From positions 1 through 64,000 of the forward strand of contig NZ_JADQDC010000001.1 in NCBI RefSeq assembly GCF_015694345.1: a stretch of DNA of 64,000 bases, read 5' to 3'. Each line of letters begins with the position of its first letter. The stretch's first letter is position 1. The notes under the pieces were generated by a model. It was given only the letters and a program-made list of their open reading frames with translations, searched no databases and was not told where the DNA came from. Below are positions 25,715 to 34,592 of this stretch, one piece after another. The DNA comes from Novosphingobium jiangmenense (GTDB lineage: Bacteria; Pseudomonadota; Alphaproteobacteria; Sphingomonadales; Sphingomonadaceae). The position numbers and the translations under genes were made by a program.

Positions 25715-26743
25715 ATGACAATGCGTTGGATGCTTGCGGTCTTGGCGGCATGGTTTGCCGCTCCGGCGATGGCCGATGTGCCTGCGCCGGACTACGCGCA
25801 GCCGCAGTACTGGAGCACGGTCGACAGCCTGCCGCAGGGCGTGGGTGCCACCAAGGCACTGCGCGGCGTCGACGTGTTCTGGATACATCCGACGACGACG
25901 CGTTCGCCGACCGACTTCAACCACGATCCGCTCGATCCCGCCGTGCTCAAGTGGACCGAGGAAAGCGCGGTGCAGCGGCAGGGCAGCGCCTTTGCCGCCT
26001 GCTGCCGCGTGTTCGCGCCACGTTATCGCGCGGCGACGAGCAAGGCGCTGATGGACCCCGCCAATCGCGAAAAGGCCTTTGCGCTCGCCTATTCGGACGT
26101 CGAGCGCGCGTTCGACTGGTATCTCGCCCACGAGAACAAGGGCCACCCGTTCATCATCGCCGGGCACAGCCAGGGCGGCGCGCATACCGTGTCGCTGCTG
26201 GAAAAGCGGATCAAGGGCACGAAGCTGCAGGACCGGCTGGTCGCCGCCTATGTCATCGGCATCAACCTGATGGAGGGTGATCTGGCCCCCCGCCTTGCCG
26301 GGATTCCGTTCTGCAGTTCGCCTGCGCAGACCGGGTGCTTCGTGCAGTGGAACTCGGTGCTGGCGGGCAGCGATACGAGCGCGACGCTCAAGGCCTATGC
26401 CGGTGCCTTTGCCGCGCAGAACGCGGGCAAGGACGGGGGCAAGCCGCTCTGCGTCAACCCGGTGACGTTCGACGCGCGCCGCCCGCTGTCGGTTTCGGCA
26501 GAGGCCAAGGGCGCGGTTGCGGGCGATCCGGGCTTCGGGGCGATGGGGCCGCTCAAGGCAGGCGCGGTCGCTGCCGAGTGCCGCGACGGGCTGCTGACCG
26601 TGTGGCCCGCGCCGTCGCTCGGCCTGAAGCCGCTGCCGGGAGGTTCGATGCATTATCACGACGTCGGCCTGTTCTGGGCCGACATTTCCGCCAACGCCGC
26701 GCTACGCGCCAAGGCTTGGCTCAAGGCGCATGGATCACGGTGA
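25715..26743 (+). CDS. Exported DUF3089 alpha/beta hydrolase-fold protein
   Basis: 342 aa from ATG 25715 after GAGAGGGG; a second ATG at 25721 is also possible. The signal peptide ends PAMA-D. The block GVDVFWIHPTT and the nucleophile motif IIAGHSQGGAH identify DUF3089 (PF11288), a hydrolase-fold family without a known substrate; CC pairs in the chain suggest disulfides in the periplasm. It is the third gene in the operon, 8 bases after the flavoprotein. Confidence 0.82.
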   Translation: MTMRWMLAVLAAWFAAPAMADVPAPDYAQPQYWSTVDSLPQGVGATKALRGVDVFWIHPTTTRSPTDFNHDPLDPAVLKWTEESAVQRQGSAFAACCRVFAPRYRAATSKALMDPANREKAFALAYSDVERAFDWYLAHENKGHPFIIAGHSQGGAHTVSLLEKRIKGTKLQDRLVAAYVIGINLMEGDLAPRLAGIPFCSSPAQTGCFVQWNSVLAGSDTSATLKAYAGAFAAQNAGKDGGKPLCVNPVTFDARRPLSVSAEAKGAVAGDPGFGAMGPLKAGAVAAECRDGLLTVWPAPSLGLKPLPGGSMHYHDVGLFWADISANAALRAKAWLKAHGSR

Positions 26744-26775
26744 TCTGGCGCCGCTTACCGATGGAAAAGACTACA

Positions 26776-27150
26776 ATGATCAAGATCCTTGCCCCCCTCG
26801 CCGCTCTGGCCATCGCCGCCACCCCCGCACAGGCGCAGGACGCCGCTGCGGGCAAGCGCGCGTTCCTCAAGTGCGCCGCCTGCCATTCGATCGCCAAGGG
26901 CGCGCCGAACAAGATCGGCCCGAACCTGTTCGGCGTGGTCGGCCGCAAGGCGGGCACGGCACCGGGCTTCCGCTATTCGGCGGCGATGAAGGCCAAGGGG
27001 GCAAGCATCACCTGGGATGCCGCGACGCTCGACAAGTGGCTGACGCGCCCTTCGGCAGTGGTCCCCGGCACATCAATGGCCTTTGGCGGCGTGCCCAATG
27101 CCACCGAGCGCGCCTCGATCATCGCCTATCTCAAGAAGCCGGTGCCCTGA
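26776..27150 (+). CDS. Periplasmic class I cytochrome c
   Basis: 124 aa from ATG 26776, preferred because GGAAAAG lies just upstream and it begins directly at the signal peptide; ATG 26761 is in frame. The signal ends AQA-Q. The haem site is CAACH (C33, C36, H37) and the distal methionine is in GTSMAFGG, as in cytochrome c2/c550 types. It likely accepts electrons from the flavoprotein two genes upstream. It overlaps the next gene by one base (TGATG). Confidence 0.88.
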   Translation: MIKILAPLAALAIAATPAQAQDAAAGKRAFLKCAACHSIAKGAPNKIGPNLFGVVGRKAGTAPGFRYSAAMKAKGASITWDAATLDKWLTRPSAVVPGTSMAFGGVPNATERASIIAYLKKPVP

Positions 27151-28049
27151 TGGTCCGGATGGATCGGCGCGGGTTGCTGGTCGGGGCAGGGGCGCTCGTC
27201 GCCTCGGCCCGGCTGGGCGCGATGGCGGCAAAGCCCGTGGCAGAACGCCAGTTCACGCTGACCGGCCCCGGTGGTCGCGAGGTCAGGGTGAGCGAGTGGA
27301 AGCCGCGCGGAAAAGCGAAGGCGCTGGTCCTGTTCAGCCACGGCGCGGGCTCCTCGCCGCGCTTCTACGAGGCGCTGTTCGCTCCGTGGCTGGCGGCGGG
27401 CTTCCACATCCTCGCGCCGCTCCACGTCGATTCCATCGAGCATCCCCGGACCAAGGACTTCCCCGGCCTCGCCAGCTGGAAGGCACGGCTCGAGGACATG
27501 CGCGTGCTGTCCGCGCATGTCGGCAAGCGGCCATGGATCGCAGGTGGGCATTCCTATGGCGGCCTTGTCGCGCTGACCATGGGCGGCGCAGCGGCAGTCC
27601 CGCCCGAGGGCTGGAGCGGGCCGCTTTCCGATCCCAATGCCCGCGCCGTGGTGGCGTTCAGCCCGCCCGCGCCGATCCCGGTGCTGTGCACGGCGGAAGG
27701 CTATGGCAAGCTCGCCGTGCCCGCGCTGGTGCAGACCGGGACAAAGGACATCGTGCCGGGCATCACCTCCACCGACGGGGAAGGCTGGCGCGGCCATCTC
27801 GTGCCCTATGACGCGGCGGCGGCGGGCGGAAACCGCTATGGCCTCGTGCTCGAAGGCGTGGACCACTACTTCGGCGGCGCGATCTGCCGCTATGACCTGC
27901 CGGGGCCGAAGCAGCTTGACCGGCTGGCCGACGCTGCGCGGGTCTCGGCACTGTTCGTCGACGCCCATGGGCGGGGGGACAGGGCGGCGGCGAAGCGGCT
28001 CGATGCGATGTTGACAGATCGCCTGCCGGTGATGCTTCTGCACAAGTAG
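27150..28049 (+). CDS. Tat-exported alpha/beta hydrolase
   Basis: 299 aa. The N-terminus MDRRGLLVGAGALVASARL is Tat-like (start at 27150 or 27159). The fold shows LFSHGAGSSPRFYEAL, nucleophile GGHSYGGL and a late His in GVDHYFGG. It resembles chlorophyllase/dienelactone-hydrolase-like esterases. Fifth gene of the operon, coupled to the cytochrome c gene. Confidence 0.8.
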   Translation: MVRMDRRGLLVGAGALVASARLGAMAAKPVAERQFTLTGPGGREVRVSEWKPRGKAKALVLFSHGAGSSPRFYEALFAPWLAAGFHILAPLHVDSIEHPRTKDFPGLASWKARLEDMRVLSAHVGKRPWIAGGHSYGGLVALTMGGAAAVPPEGWSGPLSDPNARAVVAFSPPAPIPVLCTAEGYGKLAVPALVQTGTKDIVPGITSTDGEGWRGHLVPYDAAAAGGNRYGLVLEGVDHYFGGAICRYDLPGPKQLDRLADAARVSALFVDAHGRGDRAAAKRLDAMLTDRLPVMLLHK

Positions 28050-28069
28050 TACCATCGGCGGGAGAGAGC

Positions 28070-28576
28070 ATGAAGTCTGCCATTGCCGGGGCCGTTCTGG
28101 CCCTGACCACCAGCGCGTCAGCCATCGCGGCGGACAGGCCCGTTCCGCCGGACCCCACGCTGGAATTCGTGTTCGAGGAAGAGGTCGCCCTTTCGGCTGG
28201 CGTGGCCGTCGGCACGACCCCTTATGGCGGGCGGAGCATCGCGCCGATTGCCGGGGGTACGTTCAAGGGGCCGGAGATCAGCGGCACGGTGTTGCCCGGC
28301 GGATGGGACTGGCAACTTCTGCGCGCCGATGGCTGCCTTGACCTGAAGGCCGACTACTTCATCAAGACCGATGATGGCGTGACGATCAACGTCGTCAACA
28401 CGGCGGTTGCCTGCCGCACGCCTGACGGCAAGCCCGGCCCGGTCCGCACCCACGCGGTGTTCGAAGCGCCGAACGGCAAGTACGACTGGATGAACCGCCA
28501 GACCTTCATCGGCTCGCTGGTGCCCGGCGACGAGAAGGTCCAGTCGGTGCGGATCAGGTTCTACCGGGTGAAGTGA
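28070..28576 (+). CDS. Exported DUF3237 protein
   Basis: 168 aa with a GGGAGAG ribosome site and a signal peptide ending AIAA-D. The mature part fits DUF3237 (PF11578): PTLEFVFEEEVALSAGVAVG, PIAGGTFKGPEISGTVLPGG and WDWQL, then a C-terminal SLVPGDEKVQSVRIRFYRVK strand pair. The function of this beta-barrel family is unknown; it is frequent beside aromatic and terpenoid degradation genes. Last gene of the operon, followed by a large palindrome. Confidence 0.82.
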   Translation: MKSAIAGAVLALTTSASAIAADRPVPPDPTLEFVFEEEVALSAGVAVGTTPYGGRSIAPIAGGTFKGPEISGTVLPGGWDWQLLRADGCLDLKADYFIKTDDGVTINVVNTAVACRTPDGKPGPVRTHAVFEAPNGKYDWMNRQTFIGSLVPGDEKVQSVRIRFYRVK

Positions 28577-28610
28577 GGGGGGCTTGCGCCTGGGCAGCTC
28601 GAAAAATCCA

Positions 28611-28702
28611 CGTCACCCCGGGCTTGACCCGGGGTCCCGCTTGTCTGGTCTGGCGTGGCGCTTGGGTAGGTAGCGGGACCCCGGGTCAAGCCCGGGGTGA
28701 CG
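28611..28702. repeat. 31-bp perfect inverted repeat between convergent genes
   Basis: Arms 28611-28641 and 28672-28702 are exact reverse complements separated by 30 bases; they begin CGTCACCCCGGGCTTGACCC. This form is common as a dispersed palindromic element in alphaproteobacteria. Here it stands between two convergent genes, where it would act as a bidirectional transcription barrier. Confidence 0.8.
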
Positions 28703-28745
28703 GTGCGTTAAAGTGGTTGAGCAGTGGCCCACTCAAGCCCCCCCC

Positions 28746-29105
28746 TCAATCCTGCAGGGCAATCTCCGCAATCGTCGCGTTGAAGCCTTCCGCCGTCTGG
28801 GCCTGCGCGGCTTCGTCGGCGTCTTTCAGCTGGAGGTAGAACAGGCGGCGCAGGAAGTCCTGGCGGCGTTCCTCGCGTTCCTCCAGTGCGGCCTGATCGA
28901 GTTCGAGCGTCTCGATGCCGCCGGCAAGATCGATGCCCGACGCCTTGGCCACGCGCTCTGCGCTGTCGAGCCGGTCACGCAGGACCGAGACCTCGTTGGC
29001 CAGCACCATGACCATCGACATGACATGATCGAGGCCGGGCGTTTCGTAGAACTCCGGGCGCTTGCCGCGGGCGTGGCGGATGACGTGGGGGCGTTCTTCG
29101 GTCAT
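28746..29105 (-). CDS. Small helical protein of the methyltransferase/DUF1838 module (copy 1)
   Basis: 119 aa from ATG 29105; a further ATG at 29123 overlaps the methyltransferase stop. The later start is preferred because it aligns with the paralogue at 35170 (47 and 48 residues to the shared DRLD). The centre, residues 38-51, reads EVSVLRDRLDSAER, a predicted amphipathic helix, followed by acidic and arginine-rich helices. No catalytic motif is seen. Family not recognised. It is directly downstream of a methyltransferase gene on the same strand, as copy 2 is directly upstream of another, so a partner or regulatory subunit is plausible. Confidence 0.75.
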   Translation of the reverse strand: MTEERPHVIRHARGKRPEFYETPGLDHVMSMVMVLANEVSVLRDRLDSAERVAKASGIDLAGGIETLELDQAALEEREERRQDFLRRLFYLQLKDADEAAQAQTAEGFNATIAEIALQD

Positions 29106-29119
29106 TGCTTCGGCTCCGG

Positions 29120-30349
29120 TCATGCCGCGATCTTCCGGGCGAGGGGCTTGCGCGCGATCAGCACTTCCCAGCCGCCGCCCGGCGCGAATTCGCCTGCGGT
29201 GAATTCACGCTCGGCCACGGCCTCGCTCGCTTCCTGGCTGTAGCCTTCGGCGGCGGCGGCGAATTCCATCACCGCCATCGGCGCGGTATCGAAGCGCACG
29301 TCGGCACGGTCGAAGCCGGCCTTCTCGGCCAGCGCGATCTGGTCCATGTCGCGCATCGCGCCCCAGAACGGCTCGTTGTTGTACCAGGTCTCGTTGTCGA
29401 GGATGAACTGGGTGAACGGGTCCATCAGGTCGAACGGCGGCAGGTCAGCGTGGATCATCAACCCGCCCGGCGCGAGCACGCGGTGCGCCTCGGCGAATAT
29501 CTTCGGCATGGCCTTGCCACTCGTTTCGTGCAGCAGGATGTGGCTGACGACGAGGTCGAAATGGCCATCGGGGAAGGAGGTCTCCTCGGCGCTCATCTGT
29601 GCGTAGTTGACCTCGAGCCCGAAACCGGCGGCGCGGGCATGGGCATAACGGATGCACGGCCCGCCGACATCGATGCCCCACACCTCTGCTTCGGGGAACA
29701 GTTCCTTGTAGGGCAGGGTCGAATGGCCGACGGTGCAGCCCATGTCGAGAATGCGGCGGGGCTGGAAATCGGGCATGTGGCGCTTGATGTAGTTCACCAC
29801 CGAGCGGCCCATGTCGTCGTTGTTGGGGCCGGTATAGCCCATCGAATAGAGATAGACGCCGCGATCGTAGAGCGCGCCGACCGAGATGTCGTCCTCGCAG
29901 ACCTCGCTGCAATAGCCGCCGGGCATGCAGTGAATATCGAGCGCGGTGACATAGCGCGGCGGCTGGAAGCCTTCGGGGATGACCAGCTGCGCCTTGGTCG
30001 AGGCCGAGAGCGCCTTGGCCTGCGCGATCAGTTCGGGCAGCTGGCGATCGACAGAGCCGTTGACCGATTCCCACAGCAGTTCCTGCGCGATGCGGTTGGC
30101 GGCGGCGTAGTGCTGGAAGTAGATGTCGCCGACCATGCCGTTGCGGATGTCGCGCCGGTCCTGCGGCGGGCGGCCATGTTCCTTCTCGAACTTGCGCGCC
30201 ACGCGGGTCTGGTAGATCGGCGTCAGGCCGGGGAGCAGGGTGGACTGGATGAAGCCCTTGAAGCTCTTGGTGAACTCCTGACGGGCGGCTTCGTCGGCAG
30301 TGGCCTTGGGCAGGGCGGGATGATCGGCCTGCTGGAACGTATTGAGCAT
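29120..30349 (-). CDS. Class I SAM-dependent methyltransferase with N-terminal extension (copy 1)
   Basis: 409 aa. The SAM-binding motif ILDMGCTVGHS is at residues 200-210, the acidic strand end in VWGIDVGGP follows, and the post-motif HFDLVVSHILLHE is visible. About 190 residues precede the methyltransferase core; they include PRY (131-133) and DIHCMPGGY (138-146), conserved in the paralogue at 35544. The extension matches no domain I can name. Divergent from a DUF1838 gene by 180 bases. The methyl acceptor is unknown. Confidence 0.82.
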   Translation of the reverse strand: MLNTFQQADHPALPKATADEAARQEFTKSFKGFIQSTLLPGLTPIYQTRVARKFEKEHGRPPQDRRDIRNGMVGDIYFQHYAAANRIAQELLWESVNGSVDRQLPELIAQAKALSASTKAQLVIPEGFQPPRYVTALDIHCMPGGYCSEVCEDDISVGALYDRGVYLYSMGYTGPNNDDMGRSVVNYIKRHMPDFQPRRILDMGCTVGHSTLPYKELFPEAEVWGIDVGGPCIRYAHARAAGFGLEVNYAQMSAEETSFPDGHFDLVVSHILLHETSGKAMPKIFAEAHRVLAPGGLMIHADLPPFDLMDPFTQFILDNETWYNNEPFWGAMRDMDQIALAEKAGFDRADVRFDTAPMAVMEFAAAAEGYSQEASEAVAEREFTAGEFAPGGGWEVLIARKPLARKIAA

Positions 30350-30529
30350 CTAGCGACTCCGCTTCGCACTTGCGCGTATCCCTGCATGGTGCCTTGGCCC
30401 CCCATCCGGCAAGGCCTGCCCCGAAGTGCTGTCCGCGTGGCGGATAGCATGGGGGCGCCCCGTGCAGGGGTTTTGATTCAGGGCATTTTTGATCCTACAG
30501 ATTCCCCCAACTCCAAGGAATGGGCAGCG

Positions 30530-31573
30530 ATGGACGACCAGAATTTTTCCCGCCGCGAAAGCATGGGCTTTGCCGCGCTGATGGCCGGCATGGTGGCCCT
30601 GCCAGCTACCGCCAGCGCGGCGGCGAAGAAGGCGAAGGGCAAGCCAAAGGTCGATTTCATCACCAAGATCGACTTCAAGGACCCGAAGTGGACGCGCGAC
30701 ACTTATGCGCGCATCGATGCCGATATCGATCCCACCAAGGAAAAGTGCGGCTGGATCAAGGGCAAGGCCTATGGCGTGCGCCCGAACGAGAAGGTGCGCC
30801 CGCTGTTCGGCGTCGAAGGCTTCAGCTTCGTGCGGACCAAGCGGCTCGAGGACGGCTCGTTCCGCCGCATGCTGCGCGAGATCGTGTTCTACCGCAATCT
30901 CGAGACCGGCGAGATCATGAAGGAATGGGACAATCCCTATACCGGTGAGCGGGTGAAGGTGGTGCCGATCGCCAACGATCCGTTCAACTTCACGATCAGC
31001 GAATTCCAGCCCGAAGCGCCCTCCTATGGCGGCTTGCAGAAGAGCGAGCCGAAGAAGGTGCCGTTCCTGCAGGACTGGGAATTCGGCCCCAACGGCACGA
31101 TGCTGCTGCACACAGGGATCGACATGCAGTATCCCAACGCGCTGCAGCCGGACAAGTGGGTGCGCGAAAGCTCCGGCGCGATGAACCGCGTGTCCGAACA
31201 CTTCATCTATGTGGTGAAGAAGGAAGACGTCGAGAATCCCTACCTCACCCACATCCCGCACATCGGCGCGTGGAGCCGCATCACGCCGTGGCTGCCGTGG
31301 ATGCTGATGGGCCAGGCCGAGGGCCACGTCAGCTACTTCACCCATTTCCAGACCATCCCCGATGGCATCAAGGGCCTGCCCGCCGATCTCGTCGCCGCCG
31401 CCCGCGCGATGGACGAGAAGTGGCTGCATTCGCCGACCGAGGACTATGGCCCCTCGCTGTCGAGCCTTGAAAACTACGCCCGCGAACAGAAGCCGGCGCC
31501 GGTGCCTGCCGGCTGGTCCCCGCCCAAGCCGCCGGCGCCTGCCGCGCCATTTCCGGTGAAGAAGCCGGAGTGA
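30530..31573 (+). CDS. DUF1838 protein 1 (Tat-like signal)
   Basis: 347 aa from ATG 30530 (AAGGAA upstream). The N-terminus SRRESMGFAALMAG resembles a Tat signal, then a lysine-rich linker. DUF1838 marks shared with the other copies: WDNPYTGE beginning at W133, and TPWLPWMLMGQ near the C-terminus. The last 30 residues are proline-rich, an addition not seen in the other three. The family is uncharacterised. Its divergence from the methyltransferase/small-protein pair and the repeated association at 35170-37737 suggest a common role. The open frame extends 475 codons upstream, but that is antisense to the methyltransferase gene. Confidence 0.85.
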   Translation: MDDQNFSRRESMGFAALMAGMVALPATASAAAKKAKGKPKVDFITKIDFKDPKWTRDTYARIDADIDPTKEKCGWIKGKAYGVRPNEKVRPLFGVEGFSFVRTKRLEDGSFRRMLREIVFYRNLETGEIMKEWDNPYTGERVKVVPIANDPFNFTISEFQPEAPSYGGLQKSEPKKVPFLQDWEFGPNGTMLLHTGIDMQYPNALQPDKWVRESSGAMNRVSEHFIYVVKKEDVENPYLTHIPHIGAWSRITPWLPWMLMGQAEGHVSYFTHFQTIPDGIKGLPADLVAAARAMDEKWLHSPTEDYGPSLSSLENYAREQKPAPVPAGWSPPKPPAPAAPFPVKKPE

Positions 31574-31591
31574 GCTTGAAGGGTTGTGCCA

Positions 31592-31683
31592 GTGCCCACC
31601 CCCAACCCCTCCCGCCTGCGGGAGGGGAGAAGAAGGCAGATCACGTCCCCCTCCCGCAGGCGGGAGGGGTTAGGGGTGGGCAC
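31592..31683. repeat. Long C/G-rich inverted repeat upstream of an MFS gene
   Basis: Arms 31592-31627 and 31648-31683 are nearly perfect reverse complements (starting GTGCCCACCCC), and each arm contains its own smaller palindrome (CCCTCCCGC-GCGGGAGGG type). It lies between the DUF1838 stop and the MFS start. It resembles the composite repeat at 11944-12045. Confidence 0.75.
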
Positions 31684-31712
31684 AGGCGCAATGCCCTGAA
31701 CCTGAGCACCCA

Positions 31713-32900
31713 ATGGCCCTGACCCTCACCCCCGAAGCCCGCCGCGAACTGGCAAGCGGATGGCCGCTGGTCCTTGCCGCAGCCCTTGCCATCGGCGTTG
31801 GCACGATGGGCATCGGGTTCTACTCGCTTGGCCTGTTCGTAAAGCCGCTGCAGGCCGAATTCGGCTGGAGCCGCGCGGCTGTCTCTGGCGCGGCGACGTT
31901 CCAGCAGTTCGGCATCTTCCTCTCGGCACCGCTGGTCGGCTGGCTGGCCGACCGCTGGGGCGCGAGGCCGATTGCGGTGGCAAGCTTCATCGCCACGCCG
32001 CTGGCGCTGCTCATGCTGGCGCGCACCGGCAATTCCGTGGCGGCGTGGGACGCGCTGTGGCTGCTGGTCTCGCTGGCAGGCGCGGGGACGACACCGGCGA
32101 TCTGGGCGCGGATCGTCTCGCTGCGCTTCGATGCCGCGCGCGGATTGGCGCTCGGGCTGATGCTGATGGGCACCGGCACCGCGGCGATGCTCGCTCCGGC
32201 GCTGCTCGGCCCGGTCTTCGTGGCAAGCGGCTGGCGCACGGCGGTTCTGGTCATGGCAAGCGCAACGCTGCTGGTCGGCCTGCCCGCAAGTCTGCTCGTC
32301 GGCACGGCAGACCGGCCCGCGTCCGGGACCCGCGCCAGGGGCCGCTTCGAGGCCAATCGCCAGACGCTCATGCTCCTCCTGATCGCCTTCCTGCTCGGGC
32401 TGATCGTGGCCGGGCTGATCGTGCATCTCGTGCCGATGCTGGTCGATCGCGGCATGACGGCAGCCGATGCAGCGCAAGTGGCGGCGGGCGTGGGCGTGGC
32501 CGTGCTGGTGGCGCGGCTGGTCGTCGGCTATCTGTTCGACCGCTTCCACGCGCCCTATGTCGCCGCGCTGTTCCTGCTCTCGCCAGTCGCCGCCGCGCTG
32601 CTGCTGTGGAACGGCGGGCCGGTGGTCCTCGCCGCGCTGATGCTTGGCCTTGCCGCCGGGGCCGAGGTCGACATGCTCGCCTACTTCACCGGTCGCTACG
32701 CCGCGCTCGCCAACTATGGCGCGACTTATGGCGGCGTGCTCGGCGTGTTCTGCCTTGGCGCAGGGCTGGGGCCGCTGCTGTTCGGCAAGGCTTATGACGC
32801 GCTGGGTGGATACAACACCGCGCTGCTCGGATCGGCAGCCGTGCTCGCTGTGGTCGTGGCCCTTATCGCCACGCTCGGACGCTATCGCTCAGAGGCCTAG
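31713..32900 (+). CDS. MFS transporter (monocarboxylate-porter-like)
   Basis: 395 aa, about 12 membrane segments. The first helix-loop reads GIGFYSLGLFVKPLQAEFGWSR and is followed by the MFS motif GWLADRWGARP, typical of oxalate/monocarboxylate-type sphingomonad MFS proteins. Likely imports an organic acid product or substrate of this locus. It overlaps the convergent FAD oxidoreductase gene by 12 bases. Confidence 0.85.
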   Translation: MALTLTPEARRELASGWPLVLAAALAIGVGTMGIGFYSLGLFVKPLQAEFGWSRAAVSGAATFQQFGIFLSAPLVGWLADRWGARPIAVASFIATPLALLMLARTGNSVAAWDALWLLVSLAGAGTTPAIWARIVSLRFDAARGLALGLMLMGTGTAAMLAPALLGPVFVASGWRTAVLVMASATLLVGLPASLLVGTADRPASGTRARGRFEANRQTLMLLLIAFLLGLIVAGLIVHLVPMLVDRGMTAADAAQVAAGVGVAVLVARLVVGYLFDRFHAPYVAALFLLSPVAAALLLWNGGPVVLAALMLGLAAGAEVDMLAYFTGRYAALANYGATYGGVLGVFCLGAGLGPLLFGKAYDALGGYNTALLGSAAVLAVVVALIATLGRYRSEA

Positions 32901-34436
32901 CGCCCCCGGATTCATCAACCCTTGCGGATCAAGCTCCCGCTTCACCGCGCCAAGCAACCCCTTCGCTCGCTCGGACAGCCGCGTCTGATAAGGGTAGGCC
33001 CGCCCGATCTGGAAGTGCCCTGCGCCGAACTGCTGGAACAGCGCGACGATGGCTTCCTTGACCTCGTCGGCACAGGCCCTGGCTTCCGCGTCGGCGGGAA
33101 AGTCCTTGAGGCCCTTGATGTAGTCCGCGTCCAGCGTGGTCAGGTGATACTCCGTCCGCGCATCGGGCCAATAGAGTGCGATTTCATAGAGAAAGCCTGA
33201 AGGGCCAACCGGCGAGAACATCGTGCCGGTCCACACGCCCAGCCGCTCCATGTCGGCCTTGCGCGATGCCAGCAGCGCATGGAACGCATCGTTGAACGCA
33301 ACCGCCTTGTCATGCGCCAGCACGCCGTGGATCGGCACCCAGCGTTCGCCACCGGGGCCGAGGATGTTGAACAGCGGCGCGAACGGGACCGAGCGCACGA
33401 AGGTCGGCACCGTATTGGCAATCTCGCGCCCGTGCTGGCTGACGAGGCGGCGCAGCTGCTTCGCCTTGTGCGCGGCGTCTTCGGCATCGAAGCCTTCGAC
33501 GATGAAGTGGCACATGTATTGTCCGGCGCGCATCGGGTTCTCGCCGGCGATCGCCATCTTCACGAGGGACGCGAGGCCCTTGAGCTTGCTGGGCGCCTTC
33601 TGCATCACCTGCAGCGCGATCTTCAGCCTTGCGCCGACGCCTTCCTGCCGCGCGATCTGGCCTTGCGACAGGGCGAGGTCGAGGCCGAAGTGGCTGTCGT
33701 CCAGCCTGGCGATCTGTGCCGTTCGCACGCCCGCGTGGTAATCGGCAAAGCTGTCGAACGCGAAGGACACCGCCTCGGCGTCTTGCAGGATCGGCAGCAG
33801 CGGCATCCGGATGCGCGCCTTGATCCCGAACGCGCCGCAATCGCCGGTGAACAGGCCGGTGAGGTCCGGCCCGTACCAGCGCATCGCATCGCAGGCATTG
33901 GTCGTGAGCAGATCGCCACTGGCCAGCACGACATCGAAGCCGATCACCGATTGCGCGGAAATGCCGTGTGCGGTGCTGCCGTGGCTCAGCGTGTTCTGGC
34001 TCATCGATCCGCCGACCGTGGCGGCAAGGCCGGAGAACGGCCCCCAGAACGGCGTGCGCAGGCCCTTGGCCTCAAGCGCGGCCTTGAGATTCGCCCAAGT
34101 CACGCCCGCGCCGACAGTGACGACGGCATTGGCCTCGTCGATGGCAATCTCGTCCAGCGCCCCGGCATCGATCAGCACGTGGCCGCCTTCGGGCCGGATA
34201 TAGCCATCGGTATAGGAGGCGCCGCCGCCGCGCGGCACCATCGCCACGCCCGCCGTCGCGCACAGCCGCACCGCATCTTGCAGCGCCTCGACCGTGGCGG
34301 GGCGCACTGCCGCCAGTGGCAACCCGCCCGTGCGATAGACGTCATTGGCGAAATAGCGCAGCCGGTCGGCGCCCGTCTCCACCGCATCGGCGCCCAGCGC
34401 CTGCCTCAGAGAGTCGAGAAGATCGGTCATCGCCAT
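32889..34436 (-). CDS. FAD-binding (PCMH/vanillyl-alcohol-oxidase-type) oxidoreductase
   Basis: 515 aa; start 34436 (MAMTD) or 34430 (MTD). The N-terminal PCMH FAD domain shows PRGGGASYTDGYI and VTVGAGVTWANL, then GGSMSQNTLSHGSTAHG. The C-terminal half carries a VAO/4-cresol-dehydrogenase-type cap and ends ELDPQGLMNPGALGL, the usual family tail. Such enzymes oxidise hydroxylated aromatics, hydroxy acids or alcohols. No signal peptide. Divergent from the AllA-like operon. Confidence 0.83.
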   Translation of the reverse strand: MAMTDLLDSLRQALGADAVETGADRLRYFANDVYRTGGLPLAAVRPATVEALQDAVRLCATAGVAMVPRGGGASYTDGYIRPEGGHVLIDAGALDEIAIDEANAVVTVGAGVTWANLKAALEAKGLRTPFWGPFSGLAATVGGSMSQNTLSHGSTAHGISAQSVIGFDVVLASGDLLTTNACDAMRWYGPDLTGLFTGDCGAFGIKARIRMPLLPILQDAEAVSFAFDSFADYHAGVRTAQIARLDDSHFGLDLALSQGQIARQEGVGARLKIALQVMQKAPSKLKGLASLVKMAIAGENPMRAGQYMCHFIVEGFDAEDAAHKAKQLRRLVSQHGREIANTVPTFVRSVPFAPLFNILGPGGERWVPIHGVLAHDKAVAFNDAFHALLASRKADMERLGVWTGTMFSPVGPSGFLYEIALYWPDARTEYHLTTLDADYIKGLKDFPADAEARACADEVKEAIVALFQQFGAGHFQIGRAYPYQTRLSERAKGLLGAVKRELDPQGLMNPGALGL

Positions 34437-34592
34437 TGGCCCCACGTCGGATTCATCGCCGCTCTCATGCCACGCGGTGACCGCCTGCGAAACCGGCGGA
34501 GCGGTCTATCCGGTGTGCGGACAGATGCGGCGGCGGATGTGGGGAACGGCGCGTCTGACGCATCATGCCATTGATCCGCAAAGCGAAGAATC

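Noticed and set aside
29105..30529. 475-codon extension upstream of DUF1838 gene 1
   Set aside because: It is antisense to the methyltransferase gene; the Tat-like signal and ribosome site put the start at 30530.
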